Part shown: positions 11,100 through 22,408 of the stretch, one piece after another
How positions within the stretch are numbered: position 1 is the stretch's first letter
How the letters are laid out: every line of letters starts with the position of its first letter
Source of the DNA: Thalassia testudinum
Lineage: Eukaryota > Streptophyta > Magnoliopsida > Alismatales > Hydrocharitaceae
Length of the DNA stretch: 64,000 bases
Reading direction: 5' to 3'
NCBI GenBank assembly: GCA_037157565.1
Contig: JAZHRO010000003.1
Coordinates: 43,475,001-43,539,000 of the forward strand
The notes under the pieces: generated by a model
The model's input: only the letters and a program-made list of their open reading frames with translations
Databases searched by the model: none
What the model was told of the DNA's origin: nothing
Translations under genes and position numbers: made by a program

Positions 11100-13854
11100 T
11101 GTTATGATCCGATCCCAAGTCTTTACCGGACCCGAGACCGGCTCACCTCAACTAATCCCAAGACCCAGTCGTCCAACGAGAAATAACTAAAAGCAGAGAA
11201 TATTCCACAATCACACATGCAATGTAACTAGGCAGAAATAATCCAAAAGAAACACTAAAGTAAACAGAACGAAATGTCTCACAATATTACATGCCATCAC
11301 AACTACAACAGCGGAAAATAAAGCAGAAATGTAATAGAAACATTGTTACATATATCAAATACTCACTACAACAATGGAAGCTTGTAAATGAAAAGGGGAC
11401 AACAGCTAAGGCTAGGCTCGACTAGGCCCAGCTCCCTCTGCAGCTGGTGGTGCTGGCTATTCAACTCCCTGACCTGAACAAGGTCATAAAATCCATGGTC
11501 TGCTAATGCTGAGTAGAGTGGTAGTTAAACCATTTACATGCAATTAACATAAGACAAGCAACTAATTCATTATTCATTTCCATTTAGCTCAATTAAGTGA
11601 TTCTGATTTGTTTATTCTCTTAAGAATCCGGTTATTTCTTGATCTTGATTGTCCCTCAAGGGAACGATCTTGATTGCAGTCTTTCTCATGATGTAGGATG
11701 TACACGTAATGCTCTCATGGCTGGGAGAGTCCCTCGTTGTAGTCCTACACCTAGTCAACCACCTCGAGGTCACGATCGCGACGTAGCGGTGACTACGGCA
11801 CGCGCGATAAGTGCATAAGTAGCTACCCCGCACTGGCACGTGGTCAGTCGTTTCCGCTAGCGGGTATGCCTAAAAGTACATCACGGAACACAGGGCCTTG
11901 CGCTCTCAGAACATAACAGGGTTCTCATCCCTCCACAATCCGCATACCCTCGTTCGACTATCCCGGTTTGCCCAGTAGGCCTAACAAGAGTCGGTGTAGG
12001 GTGGCTAGCCGTAACCCCGGGCCCCGTGGGGTGACTATCTCCCTCTCTACACTAAGTAGTTCACCTCGGTACCATGTACACGAGAGCCAAATAGGAGTCA
12101 GTGTAGAGTGACTAATCCTAATCCTGGGTCTTAACCCAAAGGGGAGGCTAGCTCCCCTCTACACTAAAGGGATAATTGTTCTCCTTGGTACTGTATACAC
12201 AAGGGCCAACTCACTTCCCATCTACTTACAAGACTTTTTCCGTATACAGGAGTTCTTCTCCTAGTTCCCCTTAGGGTTTATACTTGTATTCCTTTCATTC
12301 CATTTCTCAACATTCAGATTTCATTATTCACATCCTGATTTTCATTTATATAACAGGCAACTCATGTATTAATAGCTGAGAAAGCATCACATCAAGTATT
12401 TATACACTTGCTAGCAATTAGGATTTAACATGCATCTCAAAGTAAACAATGCAGCTCAAGCGTTGTTCATTCTCTTCTGCCTTAGGGTTAATTTCACATC
12501 TTAGGGTTCAATCAAGTTATTCTAAACATGCACTTTACTTATTTAAATATTACTATTAAAATAAACCACTCTACCAGGAAACACGGGAGGATTGGGGGCT
12601 AGAACCACAGGTCTTGTTGTTTCTGTGGGCCACGAACACGCTACAGGGTAGGGACCTATACTAGTGGCTAAGTCACATCAGACAAGTTTAAAACAGTATA
12701 TAATTGACGCTAACACGTAGAGAAACTTGAGTGGAAAATAATGGTATTTTGTTTGCGTAAATCTGACTTTGTCTAGGCCCTAAACGGGCCAAAAACGGGC
12801 ATACTGTCTAAAATCAAACGTCTAGGGCTAGACCCAGACGTCTTAAAAGATTTCAGAACCTCACCTTGCTTCCTTGTGTTGCTGGCGGACGTCTGGAACA
12901 CCTTTACAGCCATCTTAGGTCTTTCCAGACGTCTGTCAGTGTGATGTTCAGACATTTTAAAGCACCTCGAAGAGCGTGCTTGCGTGCCTTTCCATTACCT
13001 GTACCTGCGCATGCGTTTGCAAGTTTAAAATCACGACAGTGCAACGCTATATACCTCACGTATGCGCATGCATGAGCGTTCAAAACTCATACCTCGACAC
13101 TCCATGAGTTTTTAGACGTTCGGCTTTAGCTCTGGATGTCCGCTGCTGCTCCAGATGTCTGATACTGGAAAAGTCCGGTACGCAGAACTCCTCATGACAC
13201 TTGTCTTCTCGCAAGATCCGCTCGCAGCGCAGCAGCAGTTGCACCAACGGCTGCAGGAGGTCAAAAAGCTCTTCTCCACGAGTTCCTCCTCATGCGCATC
13301 CTCGTCTCCTCCCGTACGAGCTCCTGCGGCTCCTCCCCTCGCTCTCCGGGCGCTCACTACTGCACTCGTAGCAAGGGCGCTCCTCGCGCTCGAGCTCTCC
13401 TACTTGAGCTCATTCGGCCGTGCACTCCTGAGCTCCCCTGAGCTCTCTTCTCCCTTCCACACCCTCGCTCTCCCTCTCTCCCTCTCCTCCGCACTCCACC
13501 CTTCTCCTTCCTCTTCGTGTCTACAAGGGGACGGGAAGGGGCTGGTGGCTCGCCTGCAGCAAGGGAAGGAGATGGAGGTGGAGGTGGTGGTGTGAAGGGT
13601 GTGGAGATGGAGAGGGTGGTGGGGTTTAAGTAGAGGGAGTGGGGTTAGGGTTTGGAGGGGAGGGGGAAGTGTGCGTGTGTGTGCATGAGTGTGTGTGTGG
13701 TGTGGGTGGAGAAAGAGAAGGAAAGTTGCAGAGCCTCCCCCATTAAAACTCTCTTTTCGAAAAACCCACACACTCAACTCAAAGGGTTAAAAATTGCGTT
13801 TACGACCCTAACTTTTCGGAAAACTCTGAACGATTCTTGAAAAGGGTAATTTCA
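11100..13854 (-). repeat. G1 5' LTR (complete P-family LTR)
   Basis: 2,755 bp. The plus strand begins TGTTATGATCC (11,100) and ends near aaagggtaatttca. The same landmarks as in the other P copies occur in order: gtcgtccaacgag, the tggtcagtcg block at about 11,840, the ctctaccaggaaacac word at 12,572, AGACGTCT words at 12,800-12,930 and 13,110-13,165, and a pyrimidine-rich promoter-proximal tract at 13,440-13,650. There is no clean TATA (ctacttaaacccc on the minus strand near 13,628). The first five flanking bases on the right are gtgag; the left duplication is outside the window. Confidence 0.85.
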
Positions 13855-14262
13855 GTGAGTGGGATAAGTCATATGAAGACTTGTCATATCTTCTTCATGC
13901 CATTAGAGATTCAAATCCTGAGACATTCATAGATTTAGAATCAATTGATATTAATGACACAAACGACATGATCTTGATGAAAGCTTTTTGGGCATACGGA
14001 TCGTGCATTGAAGCTTTTAACCATTGTCGACCAGTTATTTCCATTGATGGCACACATCTTTACGGTAAATACAGGCATAAGCTGCTAAGTGCATGTAGTG
14101 TGGATGCTAATCAACATATCGTGCCTCTTGCTTTCGTTATTGTCTATGAGGAGTCTACAGATACATGGTCTTGATTTCTTGAAAGAGTAAGACCGATCAC
14201 CAGAAGGTTTATCGGTCAACTTGGTGCACTATTGGATTACAACGTAAATTCTTATACAATTC
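13855..14262 (+). pseudogene. Mutator-like (MULE) transposase, DDE-domain exon, interrupted by G1
   Basis: Mutator-like transposase cuts and moves DNA elements with long terminal inverted repeats. The frame reads SEWDKSYEDLSYLLHAIRD straight from the G1 LTR edge, then MILMKAFWAYGSCIEAFNHC, the catalytic-Asp motif VISIDGTHLYGKYRHKLLSA and VDANQHIVPLAFVIVYEEST, ending TWS(stop)FLERVR. The stop replaces a conserved Trp position (TGG to TGA, at about 14,172). The N-terminal half is missing because G1 inserted here; it should lie left of the window. A GTAAAT donor follows at about 14,261. The 3' catalytic Glu region and SWIM finger are not seen. Confidence 0.85.
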
Positions 14263-14335
14263 TTCTTCATAATTACATAACAATTATACAATAATACTTG
14301 TTAATTATATATCTGGTCATTATTGTTTCCTTTTA

Positions 14336-15600
14336 TAGTACAATATATGGGTTCGAGTTCGTGAGATGACGCGTGATCACCTTGACTTTACGACCATCAA
14401 TAACCTAGCTTGCCAAGCAATAGAGATAAGCAGTAACACACTAGCACATCATTTCAAACCCCCTTAGCCTCAAGCACGAGACGATGTGGATGATGAACCT
14501 GTAGGAGGGCGTAGGAGGGGACGAAGGCGAGGGCGAGTTCGAGGACATGACAAAGGAAGGGGGTGTGGGAGAGGACATGAGAGGGTATAGGGAAATGATC
14601 CTGATCCTGTGCCGGAGGCCCCACACCCTCCACCAGAGGCTGCACACCCACCACCAGAGGCACTACCCTTCATCAAAGGGCTCACACCCACCACCAGAGG
14701 CGCTAGACCATCCACCAAATGTGGAACATCCCCATGATCGACAGTCCCCTTTTGAGGTATAAACGGTTAATTAATATAATATTATATTCCTCATGAACTT
14801 GGGAATTCTCATTAATTATTTCCATGCAACAACCTATGTAAGAAGAACCCTCCCAATCCTCTTAGGCTCACTCGGAGGTGGAACCCCACCAGGATCCACA
14901 AGCCACATTTCAGGTAATATAAATCTATAGGATTTTTATAATTCCATTCTTATCAAATTTTTAACACACTTGAAAATTTTGTATGCAATAACCTATGCAA
15001 AAATAACCTTCCCAAGCCTCTCACGCTCAATCAGAGGTGGAACTCCAGCAAGATATATAGGCCACATTTTAAGTAATATAAGTCTATAGGATTATTATAA
15101 TTCCATTCTTCTTAAATTTTTGACACACTTCAAATTTTTTCATGCAGCAACCTATGCAACAAGAACCCTCCTAGGCCTCACCGGAGCAATCGAAGGTGGA
15201 GCCCCACCAGGGTCAACATGTCCAATCTGAGGTAATATGTTAGGATTATTTCAACGTTTCCGATCTCACCAGTACATTAATACTTCAATAATTTTCCTTG
15301 CAGCAAACTCAAACTAATGATCCATTTACGACTTCAGCTATTGAGTTATCTACTGTCTCCGAGATAACACTAGGAGCTTCGTTTAAGAGAAAGGCAGTAT
15401 ATACAGACTTCGGGGAAGGGACCTCAGTAGGTACTGTTCGTGCCCCACCATCACCTCCAACTGCTCCGAATTTCGACTCTACCGGCACACAAATTCATGA
15501 AATAGATTGACAGACTCAATTAGAACGATTTCAAGATGATTTTCAAAACCTTCGAAAGACATACACTTGATGGAGAAGGGGACAAAAATAAATGTTTCCA
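14336..15600 (+). pseudogene. C-terminal exons of the MULE-associated gene (decayed)
   Basis: After an AT-rich intron ending ttttatag, a reading frame gives IWVRVREMTRDHLDFTTINN and ISSNTLAHHFK, then a basic Arg/Gly-rich segment near 14,495-14,575 and a Pro-rich stretch (EAPHPPPEAAHPPPEAL) near 14,610-14,700. Three small repeated exons follow (separate entry), then an exon at about 15,301-15,510 (QQTQTNDPFTTSAIELSTVS, later APPSPPTAPNFDST). Stops and a frame change break it. The middle of the transposase is absent between this and the DDE exon, so it is a deletion derivative or a chimeric tail. Confidence 0.55.
14823..15240 (+). repeat. Three tandem copies of a 159-bp exon-intron unit
   Basis: Units start at 14,823, 14,982 and 15,141 (exactly 159 bp each; the third is cut off after about 100 bp). 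Each has an AG acceptor-like end, a roughly 85-bp Gln/Glu-rich segment beginning with the codons for QPM, and a GTAATAT donor. The AT-rich remainder is also conserved between units 1 and 2. This is an internal exon triplication with its introns. Confidence 0.8.
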
Positions 15601-15758
15601 TTGTATCTTTTTCTTTTTGAATGTGACTTACTTGTAAACATTGCAGTTATGTTGCATACTTACAATATCTCACCAATTTTGGGAAATACTTTTATATAAG
15701 TATTATCATGCAAAAAGTTTGAACAAAACATTAATGAAAGTTGGTTGTCATACTTTGC

Positions 15759-15918
15759 TTGGTTTCCATTTTAATGCTTAGTTGGTGTGTGTAATTACTT
15801 GGCTTTCATTTAAATACTAGGTTGGTGTGTTTGATTGCTTGATTCTCATTTAAATGCTTAGTTGGTGTGTGTGATTACTTGGTTTTCATTTAAATGCTTG
15901 ATTGGTCTGTGTGATTGC
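15759..15918 (+). repeat. 40-bp minisatellite, four units
   Basis: Four head-to-tail units of exactly 40 bp start at 15,759, 15,799, 15,839 and 15,879. Each has the pattern TTGG.TTTCATTTAAATGC then TTAGTTGGTGTGTG.GATT.C. A partial fifth follows. It lies 3' of the MULE tail. Confidence 0.85.
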
Positions 15919-16091
15919 TTGGTGTGATTACTTGCCACAGCAGCAACAGCTGCTGCATTGCTCGCAGCTTAATTTTTGAGAGTTCTCGCTCTAAATTTGC
16001 ATTAGCTGTAGCAACATGAAGCGGTAGCAGTTGCTACTACTGCAATTTTTCCATCAGCAGGAGAACGCAGCATTAAAAGAAAACAACAACA

Positions 16092-16531
16092 AACTCGCCT
16101 CTTCAAAGGCGAGTTATGTGTTACCTCAAAACACCTAAACTCGCCTCTTCAAGAGGCAAGTTTCATATTACTCTCCGCACTAAAAATCAGACATGTACTG
16201 ATATTGTTCAACGTCTAATTTCTTATTATAACACGTCCGAAAAAAAGATTAGACGTCTACAAATATCCGATTTTCATCATATTCTTCCCTGATTCCATTG
16301 GATCTAAACAAAACTCTAGTGTATAAGTGGCAGATGACGGTTCAGACGTCTTGAAGAGGCAAAGGATGTCTGGAAAGAACTATGAAACTCACCACTACAA
16401 AAGTCGAGTTTCTCAACACCACCTACTCCTGCGAGAGGCGGGGGAGGAGAAAGTCCCAAATTCACCTCTTATAAAGGTGAGTTATGTTTAAAGTGATAAC
16501 CCCTCAAACTTACCATTACAAGAGGTGAGTT
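16092..16531. repeat. Five related short hairpins
   Basis: Inverted repeats built on AACTCGCCTCTT / AAGAGGCGAGTT: 16,092-16,115 (9-bp perfect arms), 16,137-16,163 (13-bp arms, one mismatch), 16,384-16,412 (gaaactc/gagtttc), 16,459-16,483 and 16,507-16,531 (9- and 8-bp arms, one G-U each). The third contains CACTACAAAAG, resembling a CACTA terminus. They may be subterminal repeats of a DNA transposon or small-RNA hairpins; nothing decides between these. Confidence 0.6.
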
Positions 16532-18597
16532 ACACACGAGTAACTTCGAATTTTTTTCCCCTATACGGTAATTAAGGAATATTATTCCTTAATGACCATA
16601 CAGAGGAAAATATTTCCTAGTAGTGGTGGGGGTGTGTGTGCCTTCCTTTAACCTCACCTTCTGCTTTTCCTCCGAAACTATTATTATTTTTCGAATTCTC
16701 TACGTGGGTTGAATTTTTTTCTAAATTTAATTTTCTTCCGTCTCCGATGATTTTACTAATTAACAATAAGGATATCACATTTGAGCACTCGAAAATAATG
16801 CTAAGCATAGGTTGTATATGTAACATCGATATTATAATTTGAATGTAAGCATGTTAAATTATTGTAAAAGTGAAACAATATTTTTTTATATTATTTTATG
16901 AGTTTATTTTATAATTTTGAACATAGCATATATTATTATTTAAATACGTAATCTACTTCAAAGACGCTAATTTGAGACGGATAAGTGAAATCGAATAATT
17001 TAAAACACATCCCTTTCCCCTCAAAAAAGTTCCCACGTGCCCTAACCCTTCCCTGTTCGTCAAAACTCAAACAACACAACCTCCCCCCTCCCTTGACCCG
17101 TTGGTTCCCCTTCCTGCCGCTTTTCCCCTTTCCTTCTCGATCGTCTGTCGCAATCGCTTCCCCCTTTTCCCCCTCAATTGCTCCCAGTTGCAGTTACTCT
17201 TCTTGTTCGTTCACAGTCGGAACATCGCTCCACTAATCACAACGCCGCTCCATGTAGTCGCTCGATCGAGTGCCTTACGCGTTCCTGATCATCTCACACA
17301 AATCTCGTCTTCCAGCAGATCTCATCCCGTGAACTTAATCCCTCCTCCTCTTCTCACGCAAGGATGTTGCCCTCCACTCTACTCCGCCTTCCACTCCACC
17401 CCATTGCCTCCTTCACTCAATCGCCTCTTCCACTCCTCGCCTTCGACCTGTGCTCCTCCGCCCAATCGCTACTAACGTGAACAATTTTGGGCTACAGGTT
17501 TATCTCCACCTCTCTCTGTTGTTAGGTTTTTTATTTTTGATTTTGGAAATTGTATTCATATATGTAGGCATTCTTATAAATAAAAGAGGATGCATGAATC
17601 ACTAGTATACTTTCTAATAAGAACATGTCCAACCCAAGACAACTTGGTGCTAGGTGAATTTCCTGGAATACTTTTGTGCATAGGAGGAGTGCTTTAAGTG
17701 GTCAATGGTTGTGGTCTTGATAAGACTTCGCCATCATCCCAACGCATTATTGCAACTGCGATGGTGATCTATGTAATAGCTTACACCACTTGGTGGTAGC
17801 GAACTTGTTTATTTACATTTATAACAGCCATAATTTTTTTTTATTTAGGTTGATTTCAACTAAAACTCTTCTCGATTATCTAATAATTATGAATAACAGA
17901 ATTCAAATTTAAGGCCATCATATTATAGTTCAAATTCCCATCATCATATAATGAGTTGATTAAATTTCTAAGGGAAAGGGACTTGATCCGTATTCAACCT
18001 GTTTATGTCCTTACTTCTGCAACATCTATAAATCTTCATGAGGTTGGTAAAGTAGTTTGGTTCATATATAGCTGGTATCAAACACTGGCTTATATGTGGC
18101 AATTAGGCTATTAAGTCAAAGTTGCAAGCAGCTCTGTCATCCTTAAAAATAACTAATCTTGTTACTGGAGTATTTTGTTAAAAAGGATTCTTGTTGCTGT
18201 AGTAGATTGGCATCTCATCAAAAGCATGGTTGGAAGAGTTCTATTTTTGTGCAATGTGATCTATGATGGATACATTATTGATCCAACCAAGGTCCTCAAT
18301 ATGTTTACTTGTGCCCATCTTCGTGACTTTTTTTTTTTTTGTGATCCTTACTATATGGAGGGCTAGGTTGATGAGAAAGTACTGATTCAGTTTCTTCATG
18401 TGCATTCATATTAGTTTGCATGTTTTGTTGTGATAATTTATATGTGTGTGTATGAACATTTTTTTCGTGGTTGCATATTTTGCATTTCAAATGTTGGCAT
18501 GTGCATTTGATCCTTGGAATATGGTATATTTAAGACTGCGATCTTCAGATTTAATACTAGTCAACATTCAGGTTTGTAGTTTATCCACAATATGCAG
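16532..18597. other. Noncoding stretch, no gene recognised
   Basis: 16,560-17,000 is AT-rich. 17,000-17,480 is pyrimidine-rich (long CT runs such as cctcccccctccc), like a plant 5' leader or promoter-proximal region, but its open frames are low-complexity and resemble no protein I know. 17,500-18,597 is AT-rich and intron-like. It may be the upstream part of the gene fragment whose exon lies at 18,598. Confidence 0.4.
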
Positions 18598-18758
18598 CTT
18601 TGCATTCCCTTCATTCTCTTCCATTCAAAGACTTGGTCTTATCTACAAGCAACAAATCTGAGGATTGTGGCAAGGAGAACCGGGCTTGGAATGTTCCAGG
18701 AGCTTTTATGGAGTTTCTTGAAAATACACATAATGAATCGCAGTTAGAAGCAATGCAT
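18598..18758 (+). pseudogene. Isolated exon of a SEN1/MAGATAMA3-like RNA/DNA helicase
   Basis: The frame gives SLPFKDLVLSTSNKSEDCGK, then WNVPGAFMEFLENTHNESQL and EAMH, ending at a GTAAGT donor (18,759). In plant SEN1-like helicases this matches the stretch just before the Walker A motif (PFKDLIL ... NxSQLEAIHxGL ... GPPGTGKT). The next exon, with GPPGTGKT, is not found downstream, where En/Spm-type sequence appears instead. An acceptor-like tatgcag precedes it. It is most simply a captured or left-over gene fragment. The assignment is from remembered family features. Confidence 0.5.
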
Positions 18759-19185
18759 GTAAGTCCTTAGTGTTAGCTTAATGTATTTTTTTAAGCTTTC
18801 ACAATTGTGTAATTTAAATATTTGAATCCAACTCCTAACATACCCTTTGTTTTTGTAGTTGGGCCTTTCACTTAGACCTTTGTCTCGGTAGAAGTAAGCT
18901 TGTTGAGAGTTAATGTGTTTTGCAATTTATATGCACACATTTTCATGATGCTTCCTAGATGAAGTTTTCTTTTTAAAAATTACATCCTAAATAAAGACTT
19001 TTGCCTACAACAATATGTGTGTTATTTATGGATGTTTATGCATTGTAGGGCAATTTTTGGGGTTTCATTATTTTTGTGGTGTTGGAACTTAAGAAAATTG
19101 CAAATGAGAAGAATTATAAGTTACTAATAGGATGATTTGCTTTCATCTGAGTTTCTTCTAGAACATTATTGACATGGTGTTGTTA

Positions 19186-19480
19186 CACTACAAAATTGAT
19201 AACTTGTATGTTCACGTTATGTATTCTACCTCTTCTGTTTATATGATCATTAGTATGATTTAGTTTCTTAGCAACCTTGGGTTGTGCAAATGCGTTCTTT
19301 CAGGTATCAAATGTATTAACTAAGATTCGAAATATCGATTTTGACATATGCCGATGAAATTTTAAATGTGTATTTCGTAGGCATGTCGATTCATGTCGAC
19401 AAAAATGCCAATGATGGACTAGCAACAACCTTGGCATCGACGCTAATTTCGTCGGCATGCTAGCAAAATCCCGACATTTC
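19186..19480. other. Possible CACTA-element terminus with subterminal inverted motifs
   Basis: CACTACAAAATTG at 19,186 resembles the CACTACAAGAAA ends of plant CACTA elements. At 19,345-19,460 there are opposed copies of a motif near TGCCGATGAAAT and ATTTCGTCGGCAT, like subterminal repeats in that group. An En/Spm-type gene follows at 19,621, which fits, but no matching opposite end was identified. Confidence 0.3.
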
Positions 19481-19620
19481 GACACTTGCTCCATATCAGC
19501 ATGGGTCTTTTCAAAAAAGGACTTGCCGGTAACATGCTGGTGGTATTTAAATCATAGGCATTAGCATTTTATTCTCAGGTTGAGCTAATGGGTTTCTTTT
19601 TTTTTTCTTTTCTAATACGA

Positions 19621-20077
19621 TGCGGGGAAAGCTATTAACAAGGAGCTTGAGTATTTGGCTACTGGAAAGCATCGTCCTTTAAAGTTTGACAAGAGATGTG
19701 TTATTGTAAGGCCTTATCAGTAGAAATTTGCTAGTTGGCTAGGGACCATTGTATATTCGTACATTCCTTTATCTACATTTGATTGGAGGGATGCAATAAA
19801 TGAGCAAAGAGATGGCCTTTTACGAAAGGTTGAGGTAAAAGCAACCAACTCATAGTTAAACTTCGAATATTGTATGAAAGTTAAGTTGGAGTAAGATTCA
19901 TATTTATCACAGGCTGTTTATTCATGGGAATGAAATAAATTCAATGATAATGCTATTTTGAAGCAAGCAAGAGACTTAAATAGAAAGAATAAGGCAAAGT
20001 TGAAAAATGTATATAATTACTTTTTTAGTTAAGGTTGATTGAATTTTTCATTTTGAAACCATATTGCTGATATCTTA
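19621..20077 (+). pseudogene. En/Spm-type (transposase_24, Ptta) gene, first part, interrupted
   Basis: This family is found on plant En/Spm (CACTA) elements. The frame reads DAGKAINKELEYLATGKHRP, LKFDKRCVIVRPYQ(stop)KF, ASWLGTIVYSYIPLSTFDWR, DAINEQRDGLLRKVE to a GTAAAA donor. A later segment near 19,940-20,015 reads NAILKQARDLNRKNKAKLKN. The order (G-rich start, LG.. P.. DW.., then a basic helix) is that of the family. The gene breaks at 20,077, where LTR Q begins, and resumes at 46,238. Confidence 0.6.
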
Positions 20078-20098
20078 TGTCACGCCCAACTAATCCCC

Positions 20099-22387
20099 TA
20101 ATGGCATCGTCATCATCCTTTATAACTAACCTAATTTAGCTAAGTTTTAAAGTTAAATTCATTTAATTAATATATTAAAAGGGTATTATTCAATGAGGGT
20201 TGAAGAGAAATGAATTATTATAAAATGGGGTTAATTTTACAGTTTTCATGAATAATTATGAATGCAAAATGGTTGGAGGGTGAACCTATGTTTAATTAAA
20301 GGTCAATTGAGCTAAATTGTCGTAAAAGTGAGTTAGTACTGCATAATTTAATACTTACATTCAATTTGAATGTTAATCATTAATCAAATTGATAAATTTC
20401 TAATCCACTTTAATTAAAACAGTTCCAATGTAAATAAATATGATCTAAACCTTCTAAAAATCAATTAAAAATATTATATAAGGTTTGATACAATCAATTT
20501 GATGATTGTAACCTGTTTTGACCTAAAATAGAATCACAGAGGGGAATTTGGTACATTTTTGGTCTAATCGTAAATTGATCATGTAAACGACATTAAAATC
20601 TAAAATTGAAGTCACCATTAAATTTCTCTTGTTCAAATTAGATTATCATAAAAATTTGTGTTCATTTGGATTTCATCTTGACTTAGTTTGTATTTAACCA
20701 TCGAAAATCAATTCCCTTACAAATGAGCCCCTAACTTTTGACTTTCCTCACAATCACCCCCCATCTTCTTCATCTTCTTCGCAAGAAGGTCCCTCGACCT
20801 TCAAATGACCATGGTGCATGGATGGTGAATTTCGCGTGCGAAATCCGATCGCCTCAGAGCATGGTTGCCTACGGTGGCTGAAGAGAAGTTGCTCCCCTCA
20901 TCGCTCCGCAACCGTTGGTGGCCGTTCCACCATCATCGGTTGCCTCCACCTCCCGCTATCTACGGCCAAAATTGACGTGGAGGTTGTGAGAATGGTCGAG
21001 CAATTCTCGCAACTTCCGACCCGCGCATGTGGCTATAAAGCTTCGCTCGACCCCTCCGATTGCCGTCGTCTGAAAATAGCGGGTGCAACACCCTTCTTCC
21101 AACTCTCCTGCATGCCACCATTGAAGGACCTTGGGACCTTCTTTGACCCCTCGATCCACCGGTCCTCGCCATCAAACGAGGTCACGACCGCCTTCCTCTC
21201 TTCCTTACCGTGCTCCCCATCAAAGGACACGGCTTGTTCGTCTCTTCCTCGCCCCAAAACCCTCTGCCATCCTCTTCTTCTTCCACGCATCCGGCCACCA
21301 CACCGACGTGCTTCTCCAACTACCTCGCCTTCTCTTAGGTACCCCTCTTCCTTCCCCTCTTCCTCTAGATCCCTTTAGGATTTCTCCTTACAGGTTTCGG
21401 TCACACAACCGCCTCTTCTCCATCGTCTTCCCTACACATGGCGAGCCTTGCCCATGCTCCGACGCCAAATCTGGTGAGCACATCCCGTCGCCTCGTTCAC
21501 CAACATAGCATGCTGACCACCCCACGACCTCTGTCACGCCATGAGGAGCAAAACCTCTCAACTTATTGAGGGGTTTGTCGCCACCAACTGCCCACCTGAA
21601 GCCCCTCGTCGCCGCCATCTTCATTGAGTCCGCCGACCCTCCTAGGGCTCCATCACGGCCAATCGCCACCGCCATCATCTTCAGTAAACAATGGTGAAGC
21701 TCCTTGTCCCTTCGGTGTGAAGTATCGACACCCTACGCACCCGACGACCGTCGCGCCCGACCCATCTCCGGCGGCCCATCGCCGGCCACATCCGCACGCC
21801 ACAGCCTCAATTCGTCAACTCCTTCACCCCGGGTGTACCACACTGAACCTCATCGACACCTCAGCCTGAAGATTCAAGCCCAGAATTGCGTGGCCGTCCT
21901 CCTCCATTAACGGTCTGCACAAGCAAAAGAAGAAAAAGAAGGACGAAGAGTGGAAGGACCAAATTGCAGAAGAAAGGACTGATTTGCAAATTCATAGGAA
22001 CCTAATTGCATCATTCCAAGGACTTATTTGTAAGGGCTCATCAATTGCAAGAAATGAATTAAATGTTTCAATTGTTGGTTGCTGATTTGATTTCTGAACC
22101 GAGAGTTAACATTTAGTGGTTAATTACATTTATTCTCTAATTATCTTCAATTAAGCATTAATTCCTGCAATTATATTAAGAGTAGATTCAGCAATTACGA
22201 AATTAAATTCTTTCAATCTAGTTGGTGAGTTAAAATGAAATAGTGATGATCGTGCACTTGCTTGTTACAAGGGATGACCTTGAATTTCTCTTTTAATTCG
22301 AGTTATAAATTTAAATGTAAATGCGCTTCTATCGAGTATACTACGATGCGAACGAATTTTAAAATACGATAGGAGCTCGTCAACATT
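20099..22387 (+). repeat. G2 5' LTR
   Basis: This matches 38,876-41,160 over its full length. It starts TAATGGCATCG (the partner has TGATGGCATCG) and ends GAGCTCGTCAACATT. A GC-richer stretch at 20,810-21,880 contains open frames on both strands that are duplicated in the partner LTR; they are LTR sequence, not genes. The exact 3' edge is uncertain by two bases. Confidence 0.85.
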
Positions 22388-22408
22388 TTGGCACCAATTA
22401 CAGGGAGC
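22388..22408 (+). promoter_or_regulatory. Degenerate primer-binding site of G2
   Basis: TTGGCACCAATTACAGGGAG follows the LTR and looks like the Athila/Tat primer site beginning TTGGCGCCGTTGCCGGGG, with several base changes. Confidence 0.5.

Larger units (their letters stand above)
1943..13854 (-). mobile_element. Ty3/gypsy element G1 (Tekay/Del-like chromovirus), decayed
   Basis: A minus-strand element with a 2.75-kb 5' LTR on the right (11,100-13,854), an initiator-Met primer site, gag, protease, reverse transcriptase, RNase H, integrase and the remains of a chromodomain-type tail, and a 3' LTR on the left broken by LTRs A1 and B. Domain order PR-RT-RH-INT, very long LTRs and the integrase end (HVSNLRKYV, then RYEKATWGPE) point to the Tekay/Del lineage. 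It inserted into a MULE gene that resumes at 13,855. Every reading frame carries stops, so the element cannot make its own proteins. Confidence 0.85.

Noticed and set aside
20078..20098. First taken as the start of the Athila 5' LTR
   Set aside because: The 3' LTR partner at 38,876 lacks these 21 bases, and TCTTA at 20,073 pairs with 46,238, not 41,161. The bases belong to the outer solo LTR Q.
20818..21910. Several overlapping open frames of 67-186 codons on both strands
   Set aside because: They lie in a GC-rich part of the G2 LTR, are repeated at 39,600-40,630 with frame changes, and have no recognisable domain.
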